Assembly: GCA_947627875.1 (NCBI GenBank)
Contig: CANQXS010000016.1
Location: 1 to 58,582 of the forward strand
Reading direction: 5' to 3'
DNA: 58,582 nt
Source: an uncultured Clostridia bacterium
Lineage (GTDB): Bacteria; Bacillota; Clostridia; Oscillospirales; Ruminococcaceae
Shown one piece after another: positions 7,738 through 15,739 of this stretch. Both the position numbers and the translations under genes were made by a program. The notes below the pieces were generated by a model. It was not told where the DNA came from. It ran no database searches and worked only from the letters and a program-made list of their open reading frames with translations. The stretch's first letter is position 1; every line of letters begins with the position of its first letter.

Positions 7738-8310
7738 TTGGATTCACAGAAGTTCGGCGCGTTCGTCGCCGAAATAAGAAAAGAGCGGGGACTGACACAG
7801 TCTGAGCTCGCAAAAAAGCTCTCGGTCACAAATAAGGCGGTGAGCCGTTGGGAGACCGGCGCGGGCTTTCCGGATATAAACACCCTCGAACCGCTCGCCG
7901 AAGCCCTCGGCGTAAGCGTGATGGAGCTTATACGCTCCGAGAAAAAACCCGAGGGAGGGCTGACCGATGAGGACGCGGAAAAGGCGCTTTCCGACACCAT
8001 TGAGCTCGCAAACCTTCGCCGCGACCGCCGCGAGTTCATAATTGCCGCCGTCGCGCTCTGCTTTATAGCGCTCCTTCTCATAGGTCTTGCGGTGTTTATG
8101 CCCTCCGCGCCGACGGTCTGGAGCCTGCCGTTTATATTCTGCACCGCTTCGGGGCTCGGTTGCCTGTTTTACGCCCTGAAAAAGCGTCGGCGCGGCCTGC
8201 CGTCCGCTCTTTGGTTTGCCGCCGCGGGTGTACTTCTCTTTGTGCCGCTGGCGCAGATAATATTGTTAGTCTCGGTGGCTTTGGCATGTTATCTGTCGGT
8301 GCCGAAGTGA
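7738..8310 (+). CDS. XRE-family HTH regulator with C-terminal membrane helices
   Basis: A 190-residue protein with an N-terminal Cro/CI-type HTH (LTQSELAKKLSVTNKAVSRWE) and three or four hydrophobic segments (about 102-124, 130-146, 155-187). It looks like a membrane-tethered regulator, a design seen in Firmicutes where an HTH is coupled to a membrane sensor. Start: the TTG at 7738 lies 8 nt after AAGGAGG; the GTG at 7729 overlaps that ribosome site and is rejected. It is first of three co-directional genes, the others being small exported proteins that may be its targets or signal. The signal is unknown. Confidence 0.82.
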   Translation: MDSQKFGAFVAEIRKERGLTQSELAKKLSVTNKAVSRWETGAGFPDINTLEPLAEALGVSVMELIRSEKKPEGGLTDEDAEKALSDTIELANLRRDRREFIIAAVALCFIALLLIGLAVFMPSAPTVWSLPFIFCTASGLGCLFYALKKRRRGLPSALWFAAAGVLLFVPLAQIILLVSVALACYLSVPK

Positions 8311-8336
8311 TATGACTGTCCGATTCGGAGGATTTT

Positions 8337-8747
8337 ATGAAAAGAAGTGTATTATATATCGCCGCGGTATTCCTTGCAGCCGCTTTATGCGTCGCGGTTT
8401 TGACGGTTTCGTTTATGCCGAGGGCGAGGGTGTCGCTCTTTGTTCTGTTCAACGGCGATAAGCTCGAACAGGCTATAAAGTCGGACGGCGGCATACCCGC
8501 TAACATCGGCTATACAACTTTTAATATTTGGGCAAACGGAGATATGACCGAGTTTATTCTTTTTTCATACGGCAGCGGCTATTACGGCTGCTGCTACTCC
8601 CGCAGCGGGGCTCCTTACGCCTTTCAGAACGCGGTCGCAGAACTGATAAAAACCGGCGAAAACCGTTGGAAATGGAGTGCCGACGGCAACCGCGGCGAGA
8701 CCTCGCGCATTCGCGGGAACTGGTATTATTTTGAGGCGAAATTTTAA
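8337..8747 (+). CDS. Small membrane-anchored protein of unknown function
   Basis: A 136-residue product with one N-terminal hydrophobic segment (about 5-27) and a polar extracytoplasmic part rich in Gly, Tyr and aromatic residues (YGSGYYGCCYSRSG, ending NWYYFEAKF). GGAGG lies before the ATG. It follows the membrane HTH gene by 26 bp and precedes a lipoprotein by 18 bp, so the three probably share a transcript. No family was recognised. Confidence 0.7.
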   Translation: MKRSVLYIAAVFLAAALCVAVLTVSFMPRARVSLFVLFNGDKLEQAIKSDGGIPANIGYTTFNIWANGDMTEFILFSYGSGYYGCCYSRSGAPYAFQNAVAELIKTGENRWKWSADGNRGETSRIRGNWYYFEAKF

Positions 8748-8765
8748 AAAGGAGGCGTTAATGCC

Positions 8766-9263
8766 GTGAAAATGAGGATATTATTTTTCGCGTTGGTCGC
8801 TGCAATTCTGCTTGTGTCCTGTTTCGGCAACGGCATAGACGAGGTTTTCGGAATCGACGTGCGTTCCGCCGAGGTAGTATCCGACACCGACAGCCACGGC
8901 GGCTTTTTAGGCGACGGCGAGCGGGTAACGGTGCTGAAATTCTCGGACTCAAGCGTCGAAAAGGAGATAGAAGCCTCGCCCGACTGGCTGCCCCTTCCCG
9001 CGAGCGACAGTGTTTCCGCGGTCATCTGGGGAGTTAAATATGAAAGCGAGGGCGGCGTTTGCGGCGTGGGACCGTTCACCTTGGCGGAGATACCGAAGGT
9101 CAAAAATGGGTGGTACTGCTATTGCGACCGCAGCCCCGAAGGTCACGCCCTGAGCGGCGACCCCTACGGATATCCCGACGGCTTCACTCCTCCGCTGAAT
9201 TTCACCTTTGCCGTTTACGACGCCGATGAGGATATCCTCTATTATGTCGAAAGCGACAGCTGA
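8766..9263 (+). CDS. Small lipoprotein of unknown function
   Basis: A 165-residue predicted lipoprotein: the signal peptide ends in LLVSC with Cys at residue 19. GGAGG at 8751-8755 is 10 nt from the GTG at 8766; the ATG at 8772 is an alternative, and an ATG at 8761 is out of frame and stops at once. The mature part is acidic and probably beta-rich, with no motif that I recognise. It is last in the three-gene unit and ends at a strong terminator. Confidence 0.72.
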   Translation: MKMRILFFALVAAILLVSCFGNGIDEVFGIDVRSAEVVSDTDSHGGFLGDGERVTVLKFSDSSVEKEIEASPDWLPLPASDSVSAVIWGVKYESEGGVCGVGPFTLAEIPKVKNGWYCYCDRSPEGHALSGDPYGYPDGFTPPLNFTFAVYDADEDILYYVESDS

Positions 9264-9269
9264 GGGCAA

Positions 9270-9299
9270 AAAAATCCTCCCAAGCGGGAGGATTTTTTT
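9270..9299. terminator. Bidirectional terminator
   Basis: A perfect 8-bp stem ATCCTCCC/GGGAGGAT (9274-9281, 9286-9293) is flanked by A7 and T7, between convergent small-protein genes. Confidence 0.88.
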
Positions 9300-9684
9300 A
9301 TCCTATTGCTTCGACGAGATATATAATATAGTCGGTATCGTCGGAAAATCTTTCGATGTTGAAAACCGCTCCGTTTGCGGTCACCTTAAGCTTTCCGTCC
9401 GAGACCCTTTCGGTCTCATATTTATTTACGGTGTAAAAATTCGCGATGTCTTTTAAATCGCCCCTCGAAACGAGTACATACGAGCTGTCCGAGGTCTTAT
9501 ACTTGACTGCGGTATGCTCGATAAGCGGGAGGATAAAGCTGCCTTCCTCAGTAGTTGCCGATATTTCGGGTACGCTCCTGAATTCCGTGTCGAACCATTC
9601 TTTCGAGACGAGCGCCGCCGAAGCGACTATTATCAGCGCCGCAGTGAGGACGGCGCAGTAAATGTATAAACCCTTGGTTTTCAT
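9298..9684 (-). CDS. Small membrane-anchored protein of unknown function
   Basis: A 128-residue protein with an N-terminal transmembrane anchor (about 6-28) and a short extracytoplasmic domain. No family was recognised. The start is one base after the stop of the upstream lipoprotein gene, so translation is probably coupled and the two products may act together at the membrane. Confidence 0.7.
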   Translation of the reverse strand: MKTKGLYIYCAVLTAALIIVASAALVSKEWFDTEFRSVPEISATTEEGSFILPLIEHTAVKYKTSDSSYVLVSRGDLKDIANFYTVNKYETERVSDGKLKVTANGAVFNIERFSDDTDYIIYLVEAIG

Positions 9685-9685
9685 A

Positions 9686-10186
9686 TTATTGCCCCTTTTC
9701 GATTTTTATCGTGTTGATGATATTATACGCCATTTCGAGGCTGTCGCCGTCGATGTCGAAGAATATGCACATCTCGGGGTAGTCGTCGAACGTCGCGTAT
9801 TCGGGCAGACCGTCGGCGCTGATGAGCCTGACTCCGTAACCAACAGAGGTCACAAGGCTTTCTTCGGAGTATTCTTTTTCGGATAATTCCACAAGGCTGT
9901 CGATATAGCTTTCCGCATGTCCGTTTGCGGCAACGGCGACAAAAAGCCTCCCGCCATACATTTCTCTCTGCTCGGGGATATCGCCGTCATAAAGCTGTAT
10001 TCCCTGATGCTGAAGCTCAAAAACCTCGTCTGAGCGGACCGCAAGGTAATTCCACCCCTCGGGGACGTGAAGGCTTATTTTAACGCCGTCGAAGTCCTCG
10101 GTTATGTCGGTCCCCGCGTAAACCTTTTCTCCGCAGCCGCAGAGAAGAATCGCGGCGGCAAGCAAAAATGCGATTATCTTTTTCAT
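9686..10186 (-). CDS. Small lipoprotein of unknown function
   Basis: A 166-residue lipoprotein (signal peptide ending LLCGC, Cys at residue 18). The mature domain begins with ITEDFDGVKISLHVPEGWNY, a pattern common in secreted beta-rich domains that resist detergent or bind ligand, but no specific family is clear. The ATG at 10186 has GAAAGGAAG upstream; a longer open frame exists upstream but would read through a 9-C tract and lacks a ribosome site. It forms a two-gene unit with the anchored protein at 9298-9684. Confidence 0.75.
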   Translation of the reverse strand: MKKIIAFLLAAAILLCGCGEKVYAGTDITEDFDGVKISLHVPEGWNYLAVRSDEVFELQHQGIQLYDGDIPEQREMYGGRLFVAVAANGHAESYIDSLVELSEKEYSEESLVTSVGYGVRLISADGLPEYATFDDYPEMCIFFDIDGDSLEMAYNIINTIKIEKGQ

Positions 10187-10272
10187 GGTCGTCTTCCTTT
10201 CTTTATAAAACGGAACTGCCCCCGCCCCGAAATTCATCGGGGGGGGGTAGTTTGTCGGCAAATTATTATTTA
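10187..10272. other. Intergenic segment with 9-G homopolymer
   Basis: A run of nine G's (10239-10247) lies between the isomerase stop and the lipoprotein start, flanked by a CCCCG/CGGGG inverted repeat and an AT-rich dyad (GCAAAT...ATTTGC, 10257-10279). The run sits in the 5' region of the lipoprotein gene and could slip during replication. Confidence 0.5.
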
Positions 10273-11751
10273 TTATTTGCAGAAGGGATTCTCGCCCTTG
10301 TAGAGAACGCCGGCGGGCTGGTTGTAGGCAATATCCTTTACGCCGAGATACTTGAAGACCTCGAACATCGCCTTGCCGCAGTGAGCGAAAGCGACAGCGC
10401 CGTGGTGAGGATATCTCTTGTTGATGAGAACATGGCGGTAGAACCTGCCCATTTCGGGGATCGCAAAGATTCCGATGCCGCCGAAGGAGCGGGTCGCGAC
10501 GGGAAGGACTTCGCCCTCTGCGATGTAGGAGCGGAGGTTGCCCTCGGAGTCGCACTGGAGCCTGTAGAAGGTGATCTCGGAGGGAGCGATGTCGCCCTCG
10601 AGGGTGCCGCGGGTGAAGTCGGGCTCGCTTCCGGCGGGCTCAAGAAGCCTGTGCTGAATGAGCTGATACTTTACGGCTCTCGTGTCGCACATCTTGCACT
10701 CCGGAGTGTTGCCGCAGTGGAAGCCCATAAAGGTGTCGGTGAGCCTGTAGTCGAACTTGCCCTTGATGTCTTCGTCGTAGATATACTTCGGGACGGAGTT
10801 GTTGATATCGAGAAGCGTTACGGCGTCGCCGGTGATGCAGGCTCCGATGTATTCGGAGAGAGCGCCGTAGATATCGACCTCGCAGGAAACAGGGATGCCG
10901 CGGCTTGCAAGGCGGGAGTTTACATAGCAGGGCTCAAAGCCGAACTGCTCGGGGAACGCGGGCCAGCACTTATCGGCAAAGGCGACGTATTTGCGGGCGC
11001 CCTTGTGGGCTTCTGCCCAGTCGAGGAGGGTGAGCTCAAACTGAGCCATTCTCTCCAGAAGCTCGGGATAATATCTTCCCTCGCCCATTTCCTTCGCCAT
11101 ATCGGCGCAGACTTCCTTTATCCTCGGGTCGCCTGCGTGGGCTTTGTAGCTCACCAAAAGGTCGAGCTCCGAGTTTTCCTCGATCTCTACGCCCAGCTCA
11201 TAGAGCCCCTTGATGGGAGCGTTGCAGGCGAAGAAGTCCTGCGGGCGGGGACCGAAGGTTATGATCTTAAGGTTCTTTACGCCGATGACCGCGCGGGCTA
11301 TCGGGACGAACTCTCTGATCATATCGGCGCACTCTTCTGCGGTGCCGACGGGATAATCGGGTATGTAGGCGCTGAGATGGCGCATGCCGAGGTTATAGGA
11401 GCAGTTGAGCATGCCGCAGTAAGCGTCGCCGCGCCCGTTGATCATATCGCCGTCGCCCTCGGCAGCGGCAACATACATAACAGGGCCGTCGAAATGCTTG
11501 CAGATAAGGGTCTCGGGGGTCTCGGGACCGAAGTTTCCGAGAAATACGACCAGCGCGTTGCAGCCGTTGGCGGTAACGTCGGCGACGGCCTTAAGGGCGT
11601 CGGTTTCGTTTTCAACGGTGGTCTTGCAGTTGTAAATGCCTTCGCCGTATGCCTTTACGATGGCTTCGCGGCGGGCGGTCGAGAGAGCGATCGGGAAGCA
11701 GTCTCTCGAGACGGCAATAATGCCGAGCTTCACTTCGGGAATATTTACCAT
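10273..11751 (-). CDS. L-fucose/L-arabinose isomerase family protein
   Basis: A 492-residue cytosolic enzyme of the FucI/AraA-type fold, which interconverts aldoses and ketoses with a metal ion. Supporting segments are an N-terminal LGIIAVSRDCFP strand, ALVVFLGNFGPETPET, an acidic EVDIYGALSEY stretch that would supply a metal ligand, and a C-terminal HHGAVAFAHCG. Length and order fit the clostridial fucose isomerase-like group. No sugar kinase, aldolase or transporter lies beside it, so the sugar cannot be assigned from context. A good promoter lies at 11857-11885. Confidence 0.85.
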   Translation of the reverse strand: MVNIPEVKLGIIAVSRDCFPIALSTARREAIVKAYGEGIYNCKTTVENETDALKAVADVTANGCNALVVFLGNFGPETPETLICKHFDGPVMYVAAAEGDGDMINGRGDAYCGMLNCSYNLGMRHLSAYIPDYPVGTAEECADMIREFVPIARAVIGVKNLKIITFGPRPQDFFACNAPIKGLYELGVEIEENSELDLLVSYKAHAGDPRIKEVCADMAKEMGEGRYYPELLERMAQFELTLLDWAEAHKGARKYVAFADKCWPAFPEQFGFEPCYVNSRLASRGIPVSCEVDIYGALSEYIGACITGDAVTLLDINNSVPKYIYDEDIKGKFDYRLTDTFMGFHCGNTPECKMCDTRAVKYQLIQHRLLEPAGSEPDFTRGTLEGDIAPSEITFYRLQCDSEGNLRSYIAEGEVLPVATRSFGGIGIFAIPEMGRFYRHVLINKRYPHHGAVAFAHCGKAMFEVFKYLGVKDIAYNQPAGVLYKGENPFCK

Positions 11752-11856
11752 TTGTGATACCTCCAGATAGTTTTTAGTTGATAGCCGTTAGCCTCTGTCT
11801 GCATATTCCGGTCGAAAAGCCGGGATTCGGCGGCAAATACTAACTGCTATATGAAC

Positions 11857-11885
11857 ATTATACATTATTTGTCCCCGTATTTCAA
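11857..11885 (-). promoter_or_regulatory. Promoter of the isomerase gene
   Basis: TTGAAA (11880-11885), a 17-bp spacer and perfect TATAAT (11857-11862) on the - strand; a leader of about 95 nt precedes the ATG. I see no recognisable riboswitch in it. Confidence 0.78.
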
Positions 11886-12011
11886 TAGGTTTTGTGAAAT
11901 TTTTTCTCTTGCTTTTCCTGCGGTGTTTTTATATGTCAAAGCCGACCCCGCGGGCATAGAATGTAAAAGCGATACGCCGCTTTATACAACAGAAATTCGG
12001 GGTGACCTAAA

Positions 12012-12239
12012 TTGACATATACGCTTATAGGCGTTTACTCGGTAACATATGCTATGAAATCGAAGAATATCCTGAACAATATGGGATATTACTGCGAGAT
12101 CGAAAGACAGGAGAAGAATTCGCGCACCGGCTGCGGCTATGTTCTGAGAGTGCGCGACGACCCGCAGCTCATAACCGGAATACTCGAGCGCAGCGGGATA
12201 AAGACATCGGGCAAACAGACAGTGGAAAGAGGCAGATAA
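12012..12239 (+). CDS. Putative Se/S carrier-like protein (DUF3343)
   Basis: A 75-residue protein matching the DUF3343/Se-S carrier-like family: LIGVYSVTYAMKSKNIL and the single Cys in RTGCGYVLRV are typical. Members usually sit beside cysteine desulfurase-like enzymes and are thought to accept sulfur or selenium as a persulfide or perselenide, although direct biochemistry is limited. Here the start codon is TTG and the stop is 2 bp before the aminotransferase gene, so the pair is almost certainly co-translated. Confidence 0.85.
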   Translation: MTYTLIGVYSVTYAMKSKNILNNMGYYCEIERQEKNSRTGCGYVLRVRDDPQLITGILERSGIKTSGKQTVERGR

Positions 12240-12241
12240 CT

Positions 12242-13378
12242 ATGAGACAGGTTTATTTCGACAACGCCGCTACAACCTTCCCGAAGCCGCCTTCGGTCGC
12301 CGAGGCGGTAAAGACCGCCGTTGAAAAGGCGGGCGGCAACCCGGGCAGGGGAGGTCACAGCTTTTCGGTGAACGCGGGGGCGAAGGTATACGAGGTCAGG
12401 GCAGCCGCCGCGAAGATGTTTTCGGCAGAGCCCGAGAACACCGTTTTTACCCAGAACTGCACCCACGCGCTCAACCTTGCCATAAAGGGGATAATCCGCC
12501 CCGGCGACAGGGCGGTCATATCCTCGATGGAGCACAACTCCGTCGCTCGCCCCGCCTATGCGCTTTCAAAGCAGGGCGCGAGGATAAGCGTTGCGGCGAT
12601 AGGGCGCTCCGACGAAGAAACGGTAAAAAACTTCCGCGCCGAGATAACCTCCGGCGTTAAATGCGTTATATGCACCGCCGCCTCGAACGTTACCGGCAGG
12701 GTGAATCCCATAAGGAAAATAGCCGAAATGTGCCGCAGCGAGGGGGTCTGTTTTATCGTCGACGGCGCCCAGGCCTGCGGGACCGTTCCTATCAGCCTCG
12801 GCGACGGAATGAATTTTCTCTGCACCGCGGGGCATAAGGGGCTCTACGGTCCCACGGGGACGGGGCTCTTGATCTCGGACGGGAAGTATGCGCTTAAAAC
12901 GGTTATCGAGGGCGGGACCGGCGCTACTTCGGGCGAGCTCGAGCAGACCGGCTTTATGCCGGAGCGCCTCGAAAGCGGGACCGTAAACACCGTCGGCATA
13001 CTCGGGCTCGGTCAGGGGATAAAATACGTCGAGACTATGGGAATGCAGAGGATACGCGCCCACGAGGAGGAGCTCTGCGATATACTCATCGACGGGCTTA
13101 AAACAATAGACGGCGCAAAGGTATACCGCAGGGGAGAGCGCTTCGTTCCGATAGTGTCGTTCAACATAGAAGGGATACCCGCGCCGGCGCTCTCGAATGC
13201 GCTTTCGGAGCAGGGATTTGCGCTGAGGGGAGGGCTCCACTGCGCGTTTCTTGCCCATAAGACCCTCGGGACCCTTCCCGACGGGACGGTAAGGTTTTCG
13301 CCCTCGGCGTTCAGCTCCGAAAAGGACGTTTACGCGCTGATAAATTCCCTGAAAAAAATTTGCAAAACTGGGGTCTGA
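12242..13378 (+). CDS. Cysteine desulfurase-like aminotransferase class V enzyme
   Basis: A 378-residue PLP enzyme of fold type I. The Schiff-base lysine is K199 in TAGHKGLYGPTG, preceded by the cofactor-binding FIVDGAQACG and the opening DNAATTFPKP. Cysteine desulfurases take sulfur from cysteine to give a persulfide; a cysteine in GLHCAFLAHKT near the C-terminus is placed like the catalytic loop Cys of the SufS/CsdA branch. The partner is the carrier-like protein immediately upstream. Substrate choice (cysteine or selenocysteine) cannot be decided. There are no suf or isc genes alongside, so a role in a specialised Se/S transfer path is inferred. Confidence 0.9.
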   Translation: MRQVYFDNAATTFPKPPSVAEAVKTAVEKAGGNPGRGGHSFSVNAGAKVYEVRAAAAKMFSAEPENTVFTQNCTHALNLAIKGIIRPGDRAVISSMEHNSVARPAYALSKQGARISVAAIGRSDEETVKNFRAEITSGVKCVICTAASNVTGRVNPIRKIAEMCRSEGVCFIVDGAQACGTVPISLGDGMNFLCTAGHKGLYGPTGTGLLISDGKYALKTVIEGGTGATSGELEQTGFMPERLESGTVNTVGILGLGQGIKYVETMGMQRIRAHEEELCDILIDGLKTIDGAKVYRRGERFVPIVSFNIEGIPAPALSNALSEQGFALRGGLHCAFLAHKTLGTLPDGTVRFSPSAFSSEKDVYALINSLKKICKTGV

Positions 13379-13382
13379 CCTA

Positions 13383-13411
13383 TTGAAATTTTTTGTAAAT
13401 GCTGTTACAAT
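13383..13411 (+). promoter_or_regulatory. cdaA-cdaR promoter
   Basis: TTGAAA (13383-13388), a 17-bp spacer and TACAAT (13406-13411), about 45 bp before the cdaA start. Confidence 0.7.
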
Positions 13412-13455
13412 AAATATGTCTGTAAAATAGCGCCGGCGCGGAAGGGGAAATCGAG

Positions 13456-14361
13456 TTGGAGACGGCAATAGAAACAATGTCGGATATATTTTCGCGAATA
13501 GCAAGCGTCATCACGTCGATACAGTTTTTCGACGTGATAGATATGCTGCTGTTGGCGTTTATCATATATAAAGGCTTCAAGGTAGTCCGCGAAACTAAGG
13601 CTCAGCAGCTCATCACCGGTATACTGATAATCCTTTTGGTCTACGCTATCGCCTCCCCTTACGTTTTGAACCTCAGAGTCATCTCTTACCTCCTTCAGAA
13701 CTTCTTGCAGGTCGGACTGATAGCGATAGTAATAGTCTTTCAGCCCGAGCTCAGAAGAATCCTCGAAAGGGTCGGGCGGGCGAATGTAAAATCGGTATTT
13801 AATTCCGGCTACCGCGCAGACAATGTTACTCAGAACTGGGCAGACACCATCGACGTTATCGGCGAGGCCGTCAGGCAGCTCTCGGAGACAAAGACCGGCG
13901 CGCTTATAGTTATAGAGCGCACCAACCGCCTCGGCGAGCAGATAGAGAACGGAACGGTTATGGACTGCATTCCGAGCGTTCCCACTCTCGGGAGCATCTT
14001 CTTCCCGAAGACCCCGCTTCATGACGGCGCAGTCGTTATCCGCAACGCGAGGATAATAGCGGCGGGCTGCTTCCTGCCGACCCCCCAAAAGGAGGAGCTG
14101 ATAAACAAGCAGCTCGGCTCGCGCCACCGCGCCGCGATAGGAATGAGCGAAAATTCCGACGCGCTTATAATCGTCGTTTCCGAAGAGACCGGAACGGTAT
14201 CCGTCGCCGAGAACGGCGAGCTCACAAGGGGCTATACCAAAGACAGCCTTATAAACTATCTCCGCGCAAAGCTTATACCCGAGGCAAGCCACAACATAAC
14301 CATAACAGGAATACTCAAATCCGGGAAGGAGCGCAAAAATGGCAGAAGAAAAGAAAAGTAG
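13456..14361 (+). CDS. cdaA: Diadenylate cyclase CdaA
   Basis: Membrane-bound c-di-AMP synthase. Three N-terminal helices (about 22-100, including LLLAFIIYKGF and LIAIVIVFQPELRRILE) precede the DAC domain, which carries the two catalytic motifs DGA (in PLHDGAVVI) and RHR (in GSRHRAAIG). c-di-AMP controls potassium and osmolyte uptake and cell-wall homeostasis in Firmicutes. The start is a TTG preceded by GGAAGGGG. The 3' end overlaps cdaR by 23 bp, the conserved pairing of the cyclase with its membrane regulator. glmM, the usual third member, does not follow here. Confidence 0.96.
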   Translation: METAIETMSDIFSRIASVITSIQFFDVIDMLLLAFIIYKGFKVVRETKAQQLITGILIILLVYAIASPYVLNLRVISYLLQNFLQVGLIAIVIVFQPELRRILERVGRANVKSVFNSGYRADNVTQNWADTIDVIGEAVRQLSETKTGALIVIERTNRLGEQIENGTVMDCIPSVPTLGSIFFPKTPLHDGAVVIRNARIIAAGCFLPTPQKEELINKQLGSRHRAAIGMSENSDALIIVVSEETGTVSVAENGELTRGYTKDSLINYLRAKLIPEASHNITITGILKSGKERKNGRRKEK

Positions 14362-15670
14362 CGCTCGCCGAGGCAGCCTTATCCTTATGGTGATATCGGC
14401 GCTGAGCTCGGTCATTATCTGGACGGTACTTTCGCTTACCGCTTTTCCCGACGTCGACGTAACGCTTCACGACGTTCCTATCGATGTTTCGCTCGAAGGC
14501 TCTTATGCCGACCTCGCGGGGCTCTCGATAATCGAAAAAGACTACGATACCGTTGATATCACCTTCACCGGCAGGCGCGACCTCATAAGCAAATACACCG
14601 CCGAAGATATCCATATAGCGCTCGATCTGACTTCGGTCAGAAGCTCGGGAGCCTATAATATCCCCCTCGTCGCAACGGATTCCTCAGGCGCGCCGCTCAA
14701 CGTTAAGGATATGTTCCCCCAGACGGTGCATGCCGATTTCGACATAACCGCGTCTAAAACTCTTTCGGTCGAAGACGGCTCGCTCAGAGTCAGTCTCAGC
14801 GGGATACGCCCCGCGGCGGGCTATGCCCTCGACCCCGAAGAGATAGAGATAAACCCTTCGAGCATCACGATATACGGTCCGCAGGACTATATCGACCGCG
14901 TTACTTCCTGCGTTCTTACGCTTGAGCCGCAGGAGAGCCTGAACGAATCCGTCGAGCTCACGCCGTCGTCGGTAGACCTCTACAGCGGCAGCGCAGTCTT
15001 TAAAAACCAGAAGATAAGCTACAGCAGCGACGATTTCAGCGTTTATATCCCCGTGTTTTATACAAAATCTCTCCCGCTCACGATAGCTCTTACGGGCTAC
15101 AGCGATATGATAGACCTCAGCTCCATTCACTACACCCTTTCGACCGAGAGCATCGTCGTCAGGAGCGAAAACAAGATGATAGAGAGCTTAGAGGGCATAA
15201 CCCTCGGGACGATAGACGTAAGAAATATCAGACCGGGATATATCGAAACCTTTGAAATACCGCTGAGCAGCTATTATACGAACATCTCGGGAATAGAGCA
15301 GGTCGAGGTCAGGTTTGACCTCGAGGGGTATGCCGTCAAGAGGTTCACCATTCCCAACAGGCAGATCCATATAATCAACGGCTTCTCCGATTGCGATATG
15401 GTCATCGAGATGGAAAGGCTGACGGTAGAGGTAGTAGGACCCGAGGAAGTTATAGACACTCTCGACACGACGAGCTTCGTCGGTCAGATAGACGCTATGA
15501 ACTACGGTCCGTTTGAAGGGCAGCGAATGCTTTCGGTATCTATTTATGCCCCGGGGCATTCTAACGTCTGGTCCTGCGGCTTGAATCAGATGCTCGTGAA
15601 CGGCGAAATGGTCGTTGAAGAGCCGGTCGAGAATTTTGACGCGGGCGACGGGGAAGAAGAAAACGGCTGA
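14339..15670 (+). CDS. cdaR: CdaR, YbbR-domain regulator of CdaA
   Basis: A 443-residue protein with one N-terminal transmembrane helix (about 14-36) and a long extracytoplasmic region of YbbR-like repeats (repeated VDVSLEG, HIALDLTSV and ITIYGPQDYI style strands, about 40-435). CdaR binds CdaA and modulates its activity in Bacillus and Listeria. It overlaps cdaA by 23 bp and so is translated from the same message. The C-terminal tail is acidic (FDAGDGEEENG). Confidence 0.92.
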   Translation: MAEEKKSSARRGSLILMVISALSSVIIWTVLSLTAFPDVDVTLHDVPIDVSLEGSYADLAGLSIIEKDYDTVDITFTGRRDLISKYTAEDIHIALDLTSVRSSGAYNIPLVATDSSGAPLNVKDMFPQTVHADFDITASKTLSVEDGSLRVSLSGIRPAAGYALDPEEIEINPSSITIYGPQDYIDRVTSCVLTLEPQESLNESVELTPSSVDLYSGSAVFKNQKISYSSDDFSVYIPVFYTKSLPLTIALTGYSDMIDLSSIHYTLSTESIVVRSENKMIESLEGITLGTIDVRNIRPGYIETFEIPLSSYYTNISGIEQVEVRFDLEGYAVKRFTIPNRQIHIINGFSDCDMVIEMERLTVEVVGPEEVIDTLDTTSFVGQIDAMNYGPFEGQRMLSVSIYAPGHSNVWSCGLNQMLVNGEMVVEEPVENFDAGDGEEENG

Positions 15671-15739
15671 AGCCTTTGATATCTGAGCAGGGCGGGGGCA
15701 ACAGCCTTCGTCCCGCTTTTTGTAAAGCGAGGTGCGGTA

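Noticed and set aside
10168-11757. A 529-codon frame on the + strand opposite the isomerase gene
   Set aside because: It is the antisense shadow of a well-conserved isomerase, has no ribosome site and no family signature; caused by high third-position GC.
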